64,000 nt of DNA from Tsuneonella sediminis (GCF_051912845.1 NZ_JBNCBU010000001.1:806001-870000); one strand, 5' to 3'. Positions 51,082 through 61,275 are shown, counted from the first letter of the stretch. Notes: generated from the sequence alone by a model not told the origin. Made by a program: numbers and translations.

Positions 51082-52239
51082 ATGGCGGCGCCCATGAAGG
51101 TGTCAGACCTCCGCATTGCGCTGTTCAGCGGCAATTACGCCATGACCGTGGACGGTGCAAACAAGGCGCTCAACCGCCTCGTCGACTATCTCTTGCGGCA
51201 GGGTGCCCAGGTGCGGGTCTATTCGCCAACGATCGACAGTCCACCGTTCGAGCCCAAGGGTGAACTGGTCAGCCTGCCCTCGATCGCGATCCCCGGCCGG
51301 AGCGAATATCGTGTCCCCACCTGGCTGGGCAGCCGGGTCAGGGAAGATCTCGCCGCCTTCGACCCGCATCTGGTGCACATCTCGTCCCCCGACTTCGCCG
51401 CGCGGGAGGCGGCTCGATGGGCACGCGACCGTGGCCTGCCGGTGGTGGCATCGGTCCACACGCGTTTCGAAACCTATCCCCGCTATTATCACCTCGGTTT
51501 CCTGGAGCCGGCGGTCGAGGGGTGGCTGCGCAAGCTCTATCGCGGGTGCGACGCGCTTGTCACGCCAAGCCCGAGCATGATCGAGACGCTGCGCGAGCAG
51601 CGAATGAACGACGACATCGGGCTATGGTCGCGCGGGGTGGAACACGCGATTTTCAACCCCGGCCGACGCGACGACGCGTGGCGGCGCGAGCTGGGCTTCG
51701 CGCCCGGCGATCTCGTAATCGGTTTCCTCGGCCGGCTCGTCCTCGAAAAGGGACTCGACGTGTTCGCAGGCGTCGTCGCCGAGCTGAAGCGACGCAGCGT
51801 GGAACACAAGGTAATGGTGATCGGTGACGGTCCGGCGCGCGCTACCTTCCAGGAGCGCATGTCCGATGCCTGCTTCGTCGGCTTTCAGGGCGGCGAAAAC
51901 CTGGGCCGGGCGGTCGCCTCGATGGACGTGCTGCTCAACCCGAGCGTGACCGAGACCTTCGGCAACGTAACGCTCGAGGCGATGGCCTGCGGCGTTCCCG
52001 TGGTCGCCGCCGACGCGACGGGCGCGGCAAGCCTCGTCGAGGACGGGGTCAACGGCTACCTCGTCGCCCCGCGCGACATAGGCGCTTACGCCGACCGGAT
52101 CGCCGCCTACGCAGCCGACCCGGCGCTGCGGGCCGCACACGGTCAAGCCGGAGCAACCCGCGCGCAGGCCTTCGAATGGGACGCCATCAACAGCGCGGTC
52201 GCAGATACCTACCTGCGGGTGCTGGCAGCCAGAAGTTAA
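51082..52239 (+). CDS. Glycosyltransferase family 4 (group 1)
   Basis: A 385-residue GT-B glycosyltransferase. It starts with LRIALFSGNYAMTVDGANKA, the DG-N-A donor/acceptor loop, and has VVASVHTRFETYPRYY near residue 115. The C-terminal domain has IGFLGRLVLEKGLDVF near 215 and the EX7E motif VTETFGNVTLEAMACGVPVV near 290. The pattern is close to enzymes that transfer mannose or similar sugars to lipids or glycans, but the sugar is unknown. The start could be 51082 or 51094; neither has a clear Shine-Dalgarno. Its stop shares TTAA with the membrane protein gene. Confidence 0.87.
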   Translation: MAAPMKVSDLRIALFSGNYAMTVDGANKALNRLVDYLLRQGAQVRVYSPTIDSPPFEPKGELVSLPSIAIPGRSEYRVPTWLGSRVREDLAAFDPHLVHISSPDFAAREAARWARDRGLPVVASVHTRFETYPRYYHLGFLEPAVEGWLRKLYRGCDALVTPSPSMIETLREQRMNDDIGLWSRGVEHAIFNPGRRDDAWRRELGFAPGDLVIGFLGRLVLEKGLDVFAGVVAELKRRSVEHKVMVIGDGPARATFQERMSDACFVGFQGGENLGRAVASMDVLLNPSVTETFGNVTLEAMACGVPVVAADATGAASLVEDGVNGYLVAPRDIGAYADRIAAYAADPALRAAHGQAGATRAQAFEWDAINSAVADTYLRVLAARS

Positions 52240-52697
52240 CGCAGCACGCCTGCGGCAGTCATCCGGCGAGCATACCACCACTGCAGGATCACGGCGCCGA
52301 CGATCACCAACGGCATGATCTTCGTCATCGCGCTGTCAGCCATCTGTGGCGGCAGGTCGAGCGTGTACTGGTAAGCGAAGCTCAGCGCCGCGCCGACCAG
52401 CGAAACGAGGAACGCCATCGCGGCATGGCGCGAACGGGCGAGCAGAAGCACCGATCCGGCCGCCGACCCCCAGACGCCGAGCGCCCACAGCGCGTCCGCC
52501 CATGCCGGGAAGCTGTCGAGAAATGCGGATGCTTCTTCGACGGTGATCCCCATCGGCCCCATCGTCGCTTCGAGGTAGCCCGGGTCGCGCAGCTGCGACA
52601 TTGTGTAGTCATACGCCCCGAACGCGTTCCACAGCAGCGACACGAATCCCACGACCCACAGATGCCAAGGCGCTTTGGCTGGCGCGGCAGTAGCCAT
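52236..52697 (-). CDS. Four-helix inner-membrane protein, unknown
   Basis: A 153-residue protein with predicted membrane helices near residues 13-31, 65-85, 90-112 and 125-142. The N-terminal part (WHLWVVGFVSLLWNAFGAYDY) and SFPAWADALWALGVWGSAAGS look like a sphingomonad-type small membrane family that I cannot name. A GGAGGGAAAC site precedes the ATG at 52697; an in-frame start 18 bases upstream is less likely. It converges on and overlaps the glycosyltransferase gene by four bases. Confidence 0.7.
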   Translation of the reverse strand: MATAAPAKAPWHLWVVGFVSLLWNAFGAYDYTMSQLRDPGYLEATMGPMGITVEEASAFLDSFPAWADALWALGVWGSAAGSVLLLARSRHAAMAFLVSLVGAALSFAYQYTLDLPPQMADSAMTKIMPLVIVGAVILQWWYARRMTAAGVLR

Positions 52698-52767
52698 GTT
52701 TCCCTCCTCCGTCACGACCCGTGCCGGAGCCTACTCCATCCGCCCCGGAAGGCCTAGGGGTGGAGCG

Positions 52768-53439
52768 CTAGAGTCGCTCGATGCGCCTTGCCATCTCGTC
52801 GATCATGTCGACGATCTCGTTCATCGCATCGTCGTCCAGTTCACCATGGCGGGCCTTGTGCTTCAGGACCTGGGCAAGGTTGCCCATCGCGCGAAACAGG
52901 TGAGGACTGCGGCCGCGGTCCCCGCGTCCGGACTGCGCGGCGAGCCGTTCGAAGACCGCGGCGACCTCCTCAGCCCTGCCGGAAATCTCGTCGCGCCCGG
53001 CCTGCGTCGCCGCGAAGGGCTTGCGCGCGCTGGCATCGTCGGTCCGCTCGGCGATCATTCCCTCGTCGACCAGCAATTGAAGCGTCGGATAGACGGCTCC
53101 CGGACTCGGAGCGTAATGGCCGCCCGTCAGTTCCTCGATCGCCTTGATCAACTCGTAGCCGTGGCGGGGTTCGTCAGCGATCAGCTTGAGGAGCGCGAGC
53201 CGCAGCTCGCCTTGTCCGAACATCCGACCACGACGGCCGCGGTTGCCGCCACCCCAGCCGGACGGTCCTCCCGGACCGAACGGGCCCGATGGTCCGAACG
53301 GCCCCTTGGAACCGAAGGGTCCGTCCGGACCGAAGACCGCACTATCCCAGCCAGCCGCGCCCAATTTTGCGGCCATCTTCGCGGCCATGGCCGCCCGGAA
53401 TGCGCGCCTGGCGTCGCCCTGATAACAACCGTGTCGCAT
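52768..53439 (-). CDS. PadR-family transcriptional regulator with Gly/Pro-rich N-terminus
   Basis: A 223-residue regulator. The DNA-binding part (about 75-150) is PadR-like: LRLALLKLIADEPRHGYELIKAIEEL, then YAPSPGAVYPTLQLLVDEGMI. A C-terminal helix pair for dimerisation follows. Residues 37-66 hold an unusual collagen-like run of GPFG-type repeats (PFGSKGPFGPSGPFGPGG). A -35/-10 pair lies directly upstream, and AT-rich sequence there may be its own operator. It is divergent from rarA. The ligand is unknown. Confidence 0.85.
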   Translation of the reverse strand: MRHGCYQGDARRAFRAAMAAKMAAKLGAAGWDSAVFGPDGPFGSKGPFGPSGPFGPGGPSGWGGGNRGRRGRMFGQGELRLALLKLIADEPRHGYELIKAIEELTGGHYAPSPGAVYPTLQLLVDEGMIAERTDDASARKPFAATQAGRDEISGRAEEVAAVFERLAAQSGRGDRGRSPHLFRAMGNLAQVLKHKARHGELDDDAMNEIVDMIDEMARRIERL

Positions 53440-53464
53440 CTGTTTTCTCCCTATGATAGTTCAC

Positions 53465-53492
53465 GATATATCTTTGACGTATCGAATATCAA
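53465..53492 (-). promoter_or_regulatory. Promoter of the padR-like gene
   Basis: On the minus strand TTGATA (53487-53492) and TATATC (53465-53470) are separated by 16 bases, followed by GGGAGA and the start codon. The stretch is far more AT-rich than its surroundings and contains overlapping GATAT/ATATC repeats, so it may also be the PadR operator. Confidence 0.6.
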
Positions 53493-53533
53493 GGCCCTCG
53501 TCGAACGGCATGCGATTTCCTATCTCCGCGCGC

Positions 53534-54868
53534 ATGGCGGATCTCTTCCCCGACAGACTTCCGGCGGTAGACGCGGACGAGCCGCGTCCCGACGCACCTC
53601 TCGCCGACCGCCTGCGTCCCCGGGCGCTGGGCGACGTAGTGGGGCAGGAACATCTCACCGGCGCCGAGGGTGCGATTGGCAGAATGGTAGCCGCGGGACG
53701 TCTGTCGAGCATGATCCTGTGGGGACCGCCGGGAACCGGGAAGACGTCGATCGCCCGCCTGCTCGCCGACGCGGTGGGAATGCGGTTCGCCTCGATCAGC
53801 GCGGTATTCAGCGGGGTCGCCGATCTCAGGAAAGCCTTCGCCGCCGCCGACCAGGCCGCCGATGCGGGCCGCCGCACGCTCCTGTTCGTGGACGAAATCC
53901 ACCGCTTCAATCGCGCCCAGCAGGACGGCTTTCTACCGTTCGTCGAGCGCGGCACCGTTACGCTCGTCGGCGCGACGACCGAAAACCCGAGCTTTGAACT
54001 AAACGCCGCGTTGCTCAGCCGTGCGCAGGTGCTGATCCTCCACCGGCTCGGCCCCGCGGCGCTCGCGAAGCTGCTAGACAGGGCCGAAGCACTTGAAGGG
54101 CCCCTTCCCCTCACACCGGAGGCACGCGATGCGCTGGTCGCCAGCGCCGACGGCGACGGGCGCTTCCTGCTGAATCAGGCCGAGACGCTCTACGCCGCGG
54201 AGATCGAGCGCCCGCTCGGCCCGGCCGAGCTCGGCACGTTCCTCCAGCGCCGGGTGGCTGTCTACGACAAGGACCGCGAAGGCCACTACAACCTCGTTTC
54301 CGCGTGGCACAAGGCGCTGCGTGGGAGCGATCCCGACGCTGCGCTGTACTACATGGCGCGTATGCTGGTGGCGGGCGAAGAACCGCTGTTCGTGCTGCGC
54401 CGGATGATCCGCGCGGCGGTGGAGGATATCGGCCTCGCCGATCCGAATGCGCTCGTCCAATGCATTGCGGCCAGGGACGCCTACGAGTTTCTCGGCAGTC
54501 CCGAAGGCGAACTCGCGATCGTCCAGGCTTGTCTCTATTGCGCCACGGCTCCCAAGTCGAACGCCGCCTACAAGGCGCAGAAGGCCGCCTGGCGCACAGC
54601 GCGCGAAACCGGCAGCGTGATGCCCCCCCAGGCCATCCTCAACGCACCCACCGGGCTGATGAAGGACCTGGGGTACGGCAAGGACTACGCCTACGATCAC
54701 GATGCCGACGACGGATTTTCGGGTGCCGACTACTGGCCGGAGGAAATCGGCCGGCAAACCTTCTACACGCCGGTGGAAAGGGGCTTCGAGCGCGAGATCA
54801 GGAAGCGGTTGGACTACTGGGCCAAGCTTCGCGCCGGGCGCCGGCAGGACACCCCTCCCGGCGGATGA
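53534..54868 (+). CDS. rarA: Replication-associated recombination protein A
   Basis: AAA+ ATPase (RarA/MgsA/WRNIP1) acting at stalled forks. The 444-residue protein has LADRLRPRALGDVVGQEHL near residue 22, Walker A in WGPPGTGKTSIARLL near 62, Walker B LLFVDEIHRFNRAQQD near 118, sensor 1 GATTENPSFELN, and the C-terminal tetramer region with KAAWRTARETGS and YWPEEIGRQTFYTP. I start at the ATG at 53534, just before the conserved part; the frame is open to 53453. Its stop overlaps the next ATG by four bases. Confidence 0.94.
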   Translation: MADLFPDRLPAVDADEPRPDAPLADRLRPRALGDVVGQEHLTGAEGAIGRMVAAGRLSSMILWGPPGTGKTSIARLLADAVGMRFASISAVFSGVADLRKAFAAADQAADAGRRTLLFVDEIHRFNRAQQDGFLPFVERGTVTLVGATTENPSFELNAALLSRAQVLILHRLGPAALAKLLDRAEALEGPLPLTPEARDALVASADGDGRFLLNQAETLYAAEIERPLGPAELGTFLQRRVAVYDKDREGHYNLVSAWHKALRGSDPDAALYYMARMLVAGEEPLFVLRRMIRAAVEDIGLADPNALVQCIAARDAYEFLGSPEGELAIVQACLYCATAPKSNAAYKAQKAAWRTARETGSVMPPQAILNAPTGLMKDLGYGKDYAYDHDADDGFSGADYWPEEIGRQTFYTPVERGFEREIRKRLDYWAKLRAGRRQDTPPGG

Positions 54869-55740
54869 GGCCCGGCCGGTTCCAGCACTTCGCCGCGATC
54901 GACTGGTCGGGCGCGGCCGGCGAGCGGCACGCAGGCATCGCGATCGCCGTCTGTGGGTCCGGTGACGCCGCGCCCCGGATCGTGCGTCCCGGCCACCGCT
55001 GGTCGCGCGAAGAGGTGCTCGACTGGATAGCCGGCGGGATGCCGCCCGATACCCTTGTCGGCCTCGACATTTCCGGATCGCTCGCGTTCGACGACAAGGG
55101 CGCGTTCTTCCCCGGCTGGGCGGACAGCCCGCCCACCGCCCGCGCGCTGTGGGCGCTGGTCGACGATCTCAGCCGGGACGATCGGCACCTCGGAGCCTCG
55201 GGCTTTGTCGATCATCCCGAAATCGCCCGGCACTATCGCCGCCACGGTGGCCGCGAGGGCGATCTGTTCGGCGGCGGACTGGGGCGGCTGCGGGTAACGG
55301 AGCGGATCGGCCAATCCGCGCTCGGCTGCCGTCCGACGAGCAACTTCAATCTTGTTGGCGCGAGCCAGGTGGGCAAAGCCAGCCTGACCGCGATGCGGGT
55401 CCTTTACCGGCTCGACGGCGTGCTCGCCCTCTGGCCGTTCGATCCCCTGCCCGCGCGCGGCTCGGTCGCGGTTGAAATCTACACGACCATCGCCGCGATC
55501 GCGGCCGGGAGGACCGCCGGGCGCAGCAAGCTGCGATCCTACGCCGAGCTCGACGATGCGCTGGCGGCGTTGGGAAGCAAGGCAATCGGGAAACGCGGCC
55601 CGATCGACGATCACCGCTCCGACGCGCTGCTGGCGTCCGCCTGGTTGCGGTCCGTCGCGCACCGGCCGGAATACTGGTCGCCCGAACGGTTGACCCCGGA
55701 CGTCGCACGAACCGAGGGCTGGACCTTCGGCGCACTTTGA
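54865..55740 (+). CDS. DUF429-like protein (RNase H-like fold?), coupled to rarA
   Basis: A 291-residue protein of uncertain family. FAAIDWSGAAGERHAGIAIAV at the start, LVGLDISGSLAFD near residue 68 and DDHRSDALLASAWLRS near the end place acidic residues as in DUF429 proteins. That is the pattern of an RNase H-like fold with three carboxylates. The middle (HYRRHGGREGDLFGGGLGRLRVTER) is unusual. Its ATG overlaps the rarA stop (ATGA), so the two are co-translated. A nuclease role in fork repair is inference only. Confidence 0.65.
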   Translation: MRPGRFQHFAAIDWSGAAGERHAGIAIAVCGSGDAAPRIVRPGHRWSREEVLDWIAGGMPPDTLVGLDISGSLAFDDKGAFFPGWADSPPTARALWALVDDLSRDDRHLGASGFVDHPEIARHYRRHGGREGDLFGGGLGRLRVTERIGQSALGCRPTSNFNLVGASQVGKASLTAMRVLYRLDGVLALWPFDPLPARGSVAVEIYTTIAAIAAGRTAGRSKLRSYAELDDALAALGSKAIGKRGPIDDHRSDALLASAWLRSVAHRPEYWSPERLTPDVARTEGWTFGAL

Positions 55741-55789
55741 CGCAAAGGCGCTCGCGCCCTGCCGCTGCACGGCGGCGGGGCTCACGTGG

Positions 55790-55865
<76 letters not shown>

Positions 55866-55891
55866 CCATGCAACCTGCGCGTTGATCCCCG

Positions 55892-56661
55892 ATGCGGATC
55901 GCCACCTACAACGTCAACGGCATCAACGGGCGCCGCGAGGTCCTGCTGCGCTGGCTGGCCGAAGCGGGGCCCGACGTCGTCTGCCTGCAGGAACTGAAGG
56001 CACCCGACGAGCGCTTCCCCTCCGCCGATCTGGCGAAACTCGGTTACGACGCGGTCTGGCACGGGCAAAGCCGCTGGAACGGCGTTGCGATCTTGAGCCG
56101 AGTGGGCGAAATCCACGAGACACGGCGGGGTCTGCCCGGCGATCCCGACGACAGCCACAGCCGCTACATCGAAGCGGCGGTCAACGGCGTGCTGATCGGC
56201 GCGCTTTACCTGCCCAACGGCAACCCCCGCCCCGGTCCCAAGTTCGACTACAAGATGCGCTGGTTCGAACGGCTGACGGCGCATGCCGAGGGACTGCTCG
56301 ACAGCGGGCTACCGGTCATGCTCGCCGGGGATTTCAACGTGATGCCGACCGAGGTCGACGTTTACAAACCCGAGCGCTGGATCGACGACGCGCTGTTCGC
56401 ACCGGAGGTGCGCGCGGCCTGGTTCCGTCTGGTCGAACAGGGCTGGACCGACGCGCTGCGCGCTGTTCACCCCGACAAGACGCTCTACACGTTCTGGAAA
56501 TACTGGCGCAATTCGTTCGAGCGCGACGCGGGCCTCAGGATCGACCACTTCCTGCTCTCGCCTCCGCTGGCCAAGCGCCTGCGCGATGCCGGGGTGGATC
56601 GCACCCCGCGGGGATGGGACAAGACCAGCGACCACGCGCCCGCGTGGATCGAGATCGCCGA

Positions 56662-56665
<4 letters not shown>
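55892..56665 (+). CDS. xth: Exodeoxyribonuclease III
   Basis: AP endonuclease / 3'-5' exonuclease of base-excision repair. The 257-residue EEP-fold enzyme has RIATYNVNGIN at the start, the metal-binding Glu in VVCLQELKAP near residue 34, LYLPNGN, the catalytic MLAGDFNVMPTEVDV near 145, LRIDHFLLSP near 215, and the final SDHAPAW His. The ATG at 55892 follows tRNA-Thr by 26 bases. The stop shares CTAG with the convergent fumC. Confidence 0.93.
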
Positions 56666-58038
<1,373 letters not shown>

Positions 58039-58096
58039 TTGCGGAATCTGGACCCGGACGGAAGGCGGCGCAAGGCGGCGCGGTTTACGGCATGTC

Positions 58097-58111
58097 ACAC
58101 CTTCAAGGTGT
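58097..58111. promoter_or_regulatory. Perfect dyad upstream of fumC
   Basis: ACACCTT-C-AAGGTGT is a perfect 7+1+7 inverted repeat, 59 to 73 bases before the fumC start. The single-base centre argues for a protein-binding site rather than a hairpin. The regulator is unknown. Confidence 0.45.
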
Positions 58112-58295
58112 CCTGGCCGAAACGTGCCCGACTCAGAAATTCACCCTCCGATTTTTCCAGGCCCTGGTATGCGACAGACGCGATTGCGGGCTGAGATGCG
58201 GAGGTGGTCCGTCGCGTCGCCCGACCGAAACCTCCAGCTACGAGGAGGAGCGTAGGAACAGAGTTTCGGGGCAACCGGCCCGCCGATCCGGCAGC

Positions 58296-58310
58296 GACTT
58301 TAGCGAAGTC
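58296..58310. promoter_or_regulatory. Dyad upstream of the GAF/HWE histidine kinase
   Basis: GACTT-TAGCG-AAGTC is a 5+5+5 inverted repeat about 100 bases before the kinase start. It may be an operator for the kinase gene. Support is limited to the symmetry. Confidence 0.35.
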
Positions 58311-58407
58311 ATTGTCAGTCCGCTAGTTTGAAGGCTACACATAGGGGTTCAATCGCGTTTCACATTCGAGGGCGGATGGCAAGGCAGCCCGCCGGAAGGG
58401 CTCACAC

Positions 58408-59499
58408 GTGTCGCAAGTACCATCATCAAGCCAGGAAGAAGCACGCATCGCAGCCGTGCGGCGTTACGACATTCTCGACACGCCTCCGGACGGAGCTTTC
58501 GATCGTATCACGGCCTTGGCTGCCCGCCGTCTTGGCGTTCCGATCGCCATTGTCAGCATCGTCGACGAAGACCGAATCTGGTTCAAATCACATCACGGGC
58601 TGCCAGTAAGACAAATCGACCGCGAGCCCGGACTGTGCGCTTCGGCCATCCTGGGCGACACGCCCTATCTGATCGAAGATGCGCGAAAGGACCCCCGGTC
58701 TCTGGCGAACCCGCTTGTCGCGGGGGAATTCGGCCTGCGTTTCTACGCTGCGGTCCCCCTCGCCACGGGCGACGGCCACAACCTCGGCACGCTCTGCGTG
58801 ATCGATAAGGAGCCCCGCAAGATCCAGGGCACCGACGTCGAGGATCTGAAAGACCTCGCTTCGATCGTGATGGACCAGCTCGAGCTTCGCCTGGCTTCGC
58901 GGCAGGCGGTAGGCAGGGCCAATCTGCTGGCGCGGGAAATCGACCACCGGGTAATGAACAGCCTGCAGTTTGTCTCCAGCCTGCTCGCGATCCAGAGCCG
59001 CTCGCCCGATGTCGGTGATGCTGCCGTTTACCTGGAACAGGCTGCCCGCCGCGTGGCAGCAGTCGCGCAGGTTCATCGCAACTTCTACGCCGATGGCGCG
59101 AAGGAAGTGTCGTGCACAACCTTCTTGCGGCGGTTGTGCGAAGACCTTTCCGCCATCCTCGACCGGAAGATCGAGGTCGATGGCGACGAGGACACCGTCC
59201 CGGCCAGCGCAATCCAGCCAATCGGGCTGATCACAAATGAACTTGTGACGAATGCCGCAAAACACGGTGCCGGCCAGATCGACGTCACTTTCCGGGTTTC
59301 GGAGAAGATGAACCGGCTCGCCGTTTGCGACGAAGGAAGCGGATTCGCCGACGGTTTCGATCCGCGCTCTGCCTCCACCGGTCTGGGGATGCAGGTGATC
59401 GCCGCCCTGGTGGACCAGCTCCACGGATCGCTGGAAGCCGGCCCGCGGCAGGATCGCACGGGGGCCTGCTTTACCGTGCAGTTTCCACGCGCTTCCTGA
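58408..59499 (+). CDS. GAF-domain histidine kinase of the HWE/HisKA_2 family
   Basis: A 363-residue soluble kinase. The GAF domain (about 10-165) has RRYDILDTPPDGAFDRITALAA, FKSHHGLPVRQIDRE and FYAAVPLATGDGHNLGTLCVID, typical of GAF sensors linked to general stress or light signalling. The HisKA_2 dimer helix carries the phospho-His in LAREIDHRVMNSLQFVSSLL near residue 179. The ATPase has NELVTNAAKHGAGQI, CDEGSGFADGF and STGLGMQVIAALV. It starts with GTG at 58408 after GGAAGGG. It has no adjacent response regulator. HWE kinases often feed the PhyR general stress pathway. Confidence 0.87.
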   Translation: MSQVPSSSQEEARIAAVRRYDILDTPPDGAFDRITALAARRLGVPIAIVSIVDEDRIWFKSHHGLPVRQIDREPGLCASAILGDTPYLIEDARKDPRSLANPLVAGEFGLRFYAAVPLATGDGHNLGTLCVIDKEPRKIQGTDVEDLKDLASIVMDQLELRLASRQAVGRANLLAREIDHRVMNSLQFVSSLLAIQSRSPDVGDAAVYLEQAARRVAAVAQVHRNFYADGAKEVSCTTFLRRLCEDLSAILDRKIEVDGDEDTVPASAIQPIGLITNELVTNAAKHGAGQIDVTFRVSEKMNRLAVCDEGSGFADGFDPRSASTGLGMQVIAALVDQLHGSLEAGPRQDRTGACFTVQFPRAS

Positions 59500-59523
59500 C
59501 GCCCGCTTCCCGCCGTATCCGCT

Positions 59524-59982
59524 TCAGCCGCGTCCGCGGTATCCGGCGACACCCTGTTCGGGCACCCACAGCCCCTCGGGCGGCGCGCCGGTCTGCCAGA
59601 ACACGTCGATCGGGATACCACCGCGCGGGTACCAGTAACCGCCGATGCGCAGCCATCGCGGATTCATTTCGTCGGCGAGGCGCTGGCCGATGCCGACGGT
59701 CACGTCCTCGTGGAAGCCGCAATGGTTCCGGAACGAGCCGAGGAAGAGCTTGAGGCTCTTGGATTCGACGATCGTCGCATTCGGCGCGTAGTCGATCACG
59801 ATGTGCGCGAAGTCGGGCTGGCCGGTGACGGGACAGAGCGAGGTGAACTCCGGCGCGGCGAAGCGCACGAGATAGAGCATTCCCTCCCGCGGGTTGGGCA
59901 CATAATCGAGCGTTGCCTCGCCCGGCGATCCAGGCAGCGCGCTCGACTTGCCGAGGTGGGCGGTGACGGGTGTGTCGCTCAT
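59524..59982 (-). CDS. queF: NADPH-dependent preQ0 reductase QueF
   Basis: Reduces 7-cyano-7-deazaguanine (preQ0) to preQ1 on the way to queuosine in tRNA. The 152-residue single-domain (YkvM-type) enzyme has the nucleophile Cys in LCPVTGQPDFAHI near residue 54, the QueF motif ESKSLKLFLGSFRNH near 75, and FHEDVTVGIG. The start is the ATG at 59982. It converges on the histidine kinase gene with a 24-base gap and is divergent from the Pro-rich membrane protein gene. Confidence 0.94.
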   Translation of the reverse strand: MSDTPVTAHLGKSSALPGSPGEATLDYVPNPREGMLYLVRFAAPEFTSLCPVTGQPDFAHIVIDYAPNATIVESKSLKLFLGSFRNHCGFHEDVTVGIGQRLADEMNPRWLRIGGYWYPRGGIPIDVFWQTGAPPEGLWVPEQGVAGYRGRG

Positions 59983-60088
59983 GCCGCGCATCTGGCGCGA
60001 ATTGCGCCCTTCCGCAAGCAGGCGGTGGACTTGGGCAATTCAGTGCCTATTCAGCGCGCCGGACGCTTGGGAAGTCCCGTCGGGAGCC

Positions 60089-61234
60089 ATGAAGCACTAC
60101 CTATCCGCCAGTCTTGTTGCGCTTGCCGTCGGAGCAGCGGCCGTACCCGGAGGTGCCCAGGATGGGGGCACGCCGGGCGGATTCCGCCTGCCGACCAACC
60201 CGACCCCGACCCCCACCGACGTGCAAGGCCCGGTCGATCCCGATGCGCCGATCCTGACACGCCCGCGCGCACCCACCCCCACGCCGACCCCGCGCCCGAC
60301 CGCGACTCCGGCTCCGCCTCCCGAGCCTCTGCCCTCGCCGACGCCGACACCCCGCGTGGTCAGCCCTCCGCGCGGGAGCTCGCTACCGCCCCGGTTCACC
60401 CCTCCGGCGAGCCCGACACCGCTCGAATCGGAAGCGGTCATCGACGGGGCGGCACCGTTTCCCGGCACGACGGCCGAATCCGAGGCCCTGCCCCTGCCCA
60501 CCGGGTCGGTCGATGCACCCCCGCCCCCCTCGTCCACTCTCGATAACGCCGGGGAGAGCGAGAATGACGGGCTGCCGGGTTGGCTTGTGGCGCTTGCCGG
60601 GTTGCTGCTCGCAGCGGGTGTCGGCGCGGTGGTGTGGATGCGCCGCCGGAGCGTGGCCGATGCCGTCGAGGCTCCGCAAATCGTGCCGCCGCGCCCGGCG
60701 TCACCGGCCGACCTGAGCGGGGCAGATACCGCGTCGCCCGCCGCGCGCGTCGGGCCCTCGCCTCTGGCACTGGTGATCGATGCGCAGGCCAAGCAGCTGG
60801 CGCGCAGCATGCGATTCGCGACGCTTAGCTACGAGCTGCGGATCACCAACCGCGGCGCGATGCCGCTCGAGAACGTGACCTTCGGCGGCGATCTCGTAAC
60901 CGCCCACGCTCGCGTTCCCGCGCAGGCACAACTTGCCGATCCATCGGTTCCGCTCGCGCCGGTGCAGACGGTCGAGCGGCTCGACCCGGGCCAGAGCATC
61001 GCCTTCAGCGGCGAGTTCCGGCTGCCAGTCGAGGAGATCCGGCCGATCCCGCACGGCAAGGCGGTGGTCTACGTTCCGCTACTGCGGGTTCGCGCGGAGG
61101 CGGAAGGGGCGCAGCCGGTCGCCCGTACTTTCGTCGTCGGGCTGCGTCCGCCGGGCGCCCAGCGCCTCCAGCCGTTCCGGCTCGACGAGATGCCGCAGGT
61201 CTATCACGCCGTGGGCCAGACCGCGCTCGATTAG
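60089..61234 (+). CDS. Pro/Thr-rich exported protein with one membrane helix, unknown
   Basis: A 381-residue protein. The signal peptide is at residues 1-23 (MKHYLSASLVALAVGAAAVP). An extracytoplasmic stretch of about 25-145 is rich in PTPTP and PPP repeats, mostly disordered. A membrane helix lies near residues 168-186 (LVALAGLLLAAGVGAVVW) with MRRR after it. A cytoplasmic domain of about 190-381 follows, looking like an Ig-like or DUF11-type fold (SYELRITNRGAMPLENVTFGG, then GQSIAFSGEFRLPVEEI). GGGAG precedes the ATG at 60089. I do not recognise the family. Confidence 0.65.
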   Translation: MKHYLSASLVALAVGAAAVPGGAQDGGTPGGFRLPTNPTPTPTDVQGPVDPDAPILTRPRAPTPTPTPRPTATPAPPPEPLPSPTPTPRVVSPPRGSSLPPRFTPPASPTPLESEAVIDGAAPFPGTTAESEALPLPTGSVDAPPPPSSTLDNAGESENDGLPGWLVALAGLLLAAGVGAVVWMRRRSVADAVEAPQIVPPRPASPADLSGADTASPAARVGPSPLALVIDAQAKQLARSMRFATLSYELRITNRGAMPLENVTFGGDLVTAHARVPAQAQLADPSVPLAPVQTVERLDPGQSIAFSGEFRLPVEEIRPIPHGKAVVYVPLLRVRAEAEGAQPVARTFVVGLRPPGAQRLQPFRLDEMPQVYHAVGQTALD

Positions 61235-61275
61235 CCGCTGGATCGTGCGCTTCGGGGCCGCTACGCCTGTCGCGC

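Larger units (their letters stand above)
58039..58407. other. 369-base divergent intergenic region, fumC / histidine kinase
   Basis: The longest gap in the window. It holds no convincing gene. Visible structures are the ACACCTT-C-AAGGTGT dyad near fumC and the GACTT-N5-AAGTC dyad nearer the kinase, each listed separately, plus two GANTC sites. A GGAAC at 58255 resembles an EcfG -35 element but lacks the expected -10. Confidence 0.5.

Noticed and set aside
58255..58279. GGAAC resembling an EcfG sigma factor -35 element before the GAF/HWE kinase
   Set aside because: The expected CGTT -10 element is not found 16 to 17 bases later (CGGC is there instead).
60230..60420. PTPTP-coding repeats as a possible CRISPR or minisatellite
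   Set aside because: The units are short, irregular and codon-periodic with no spacers; they encode a low-complexity Pro/Thr linker.
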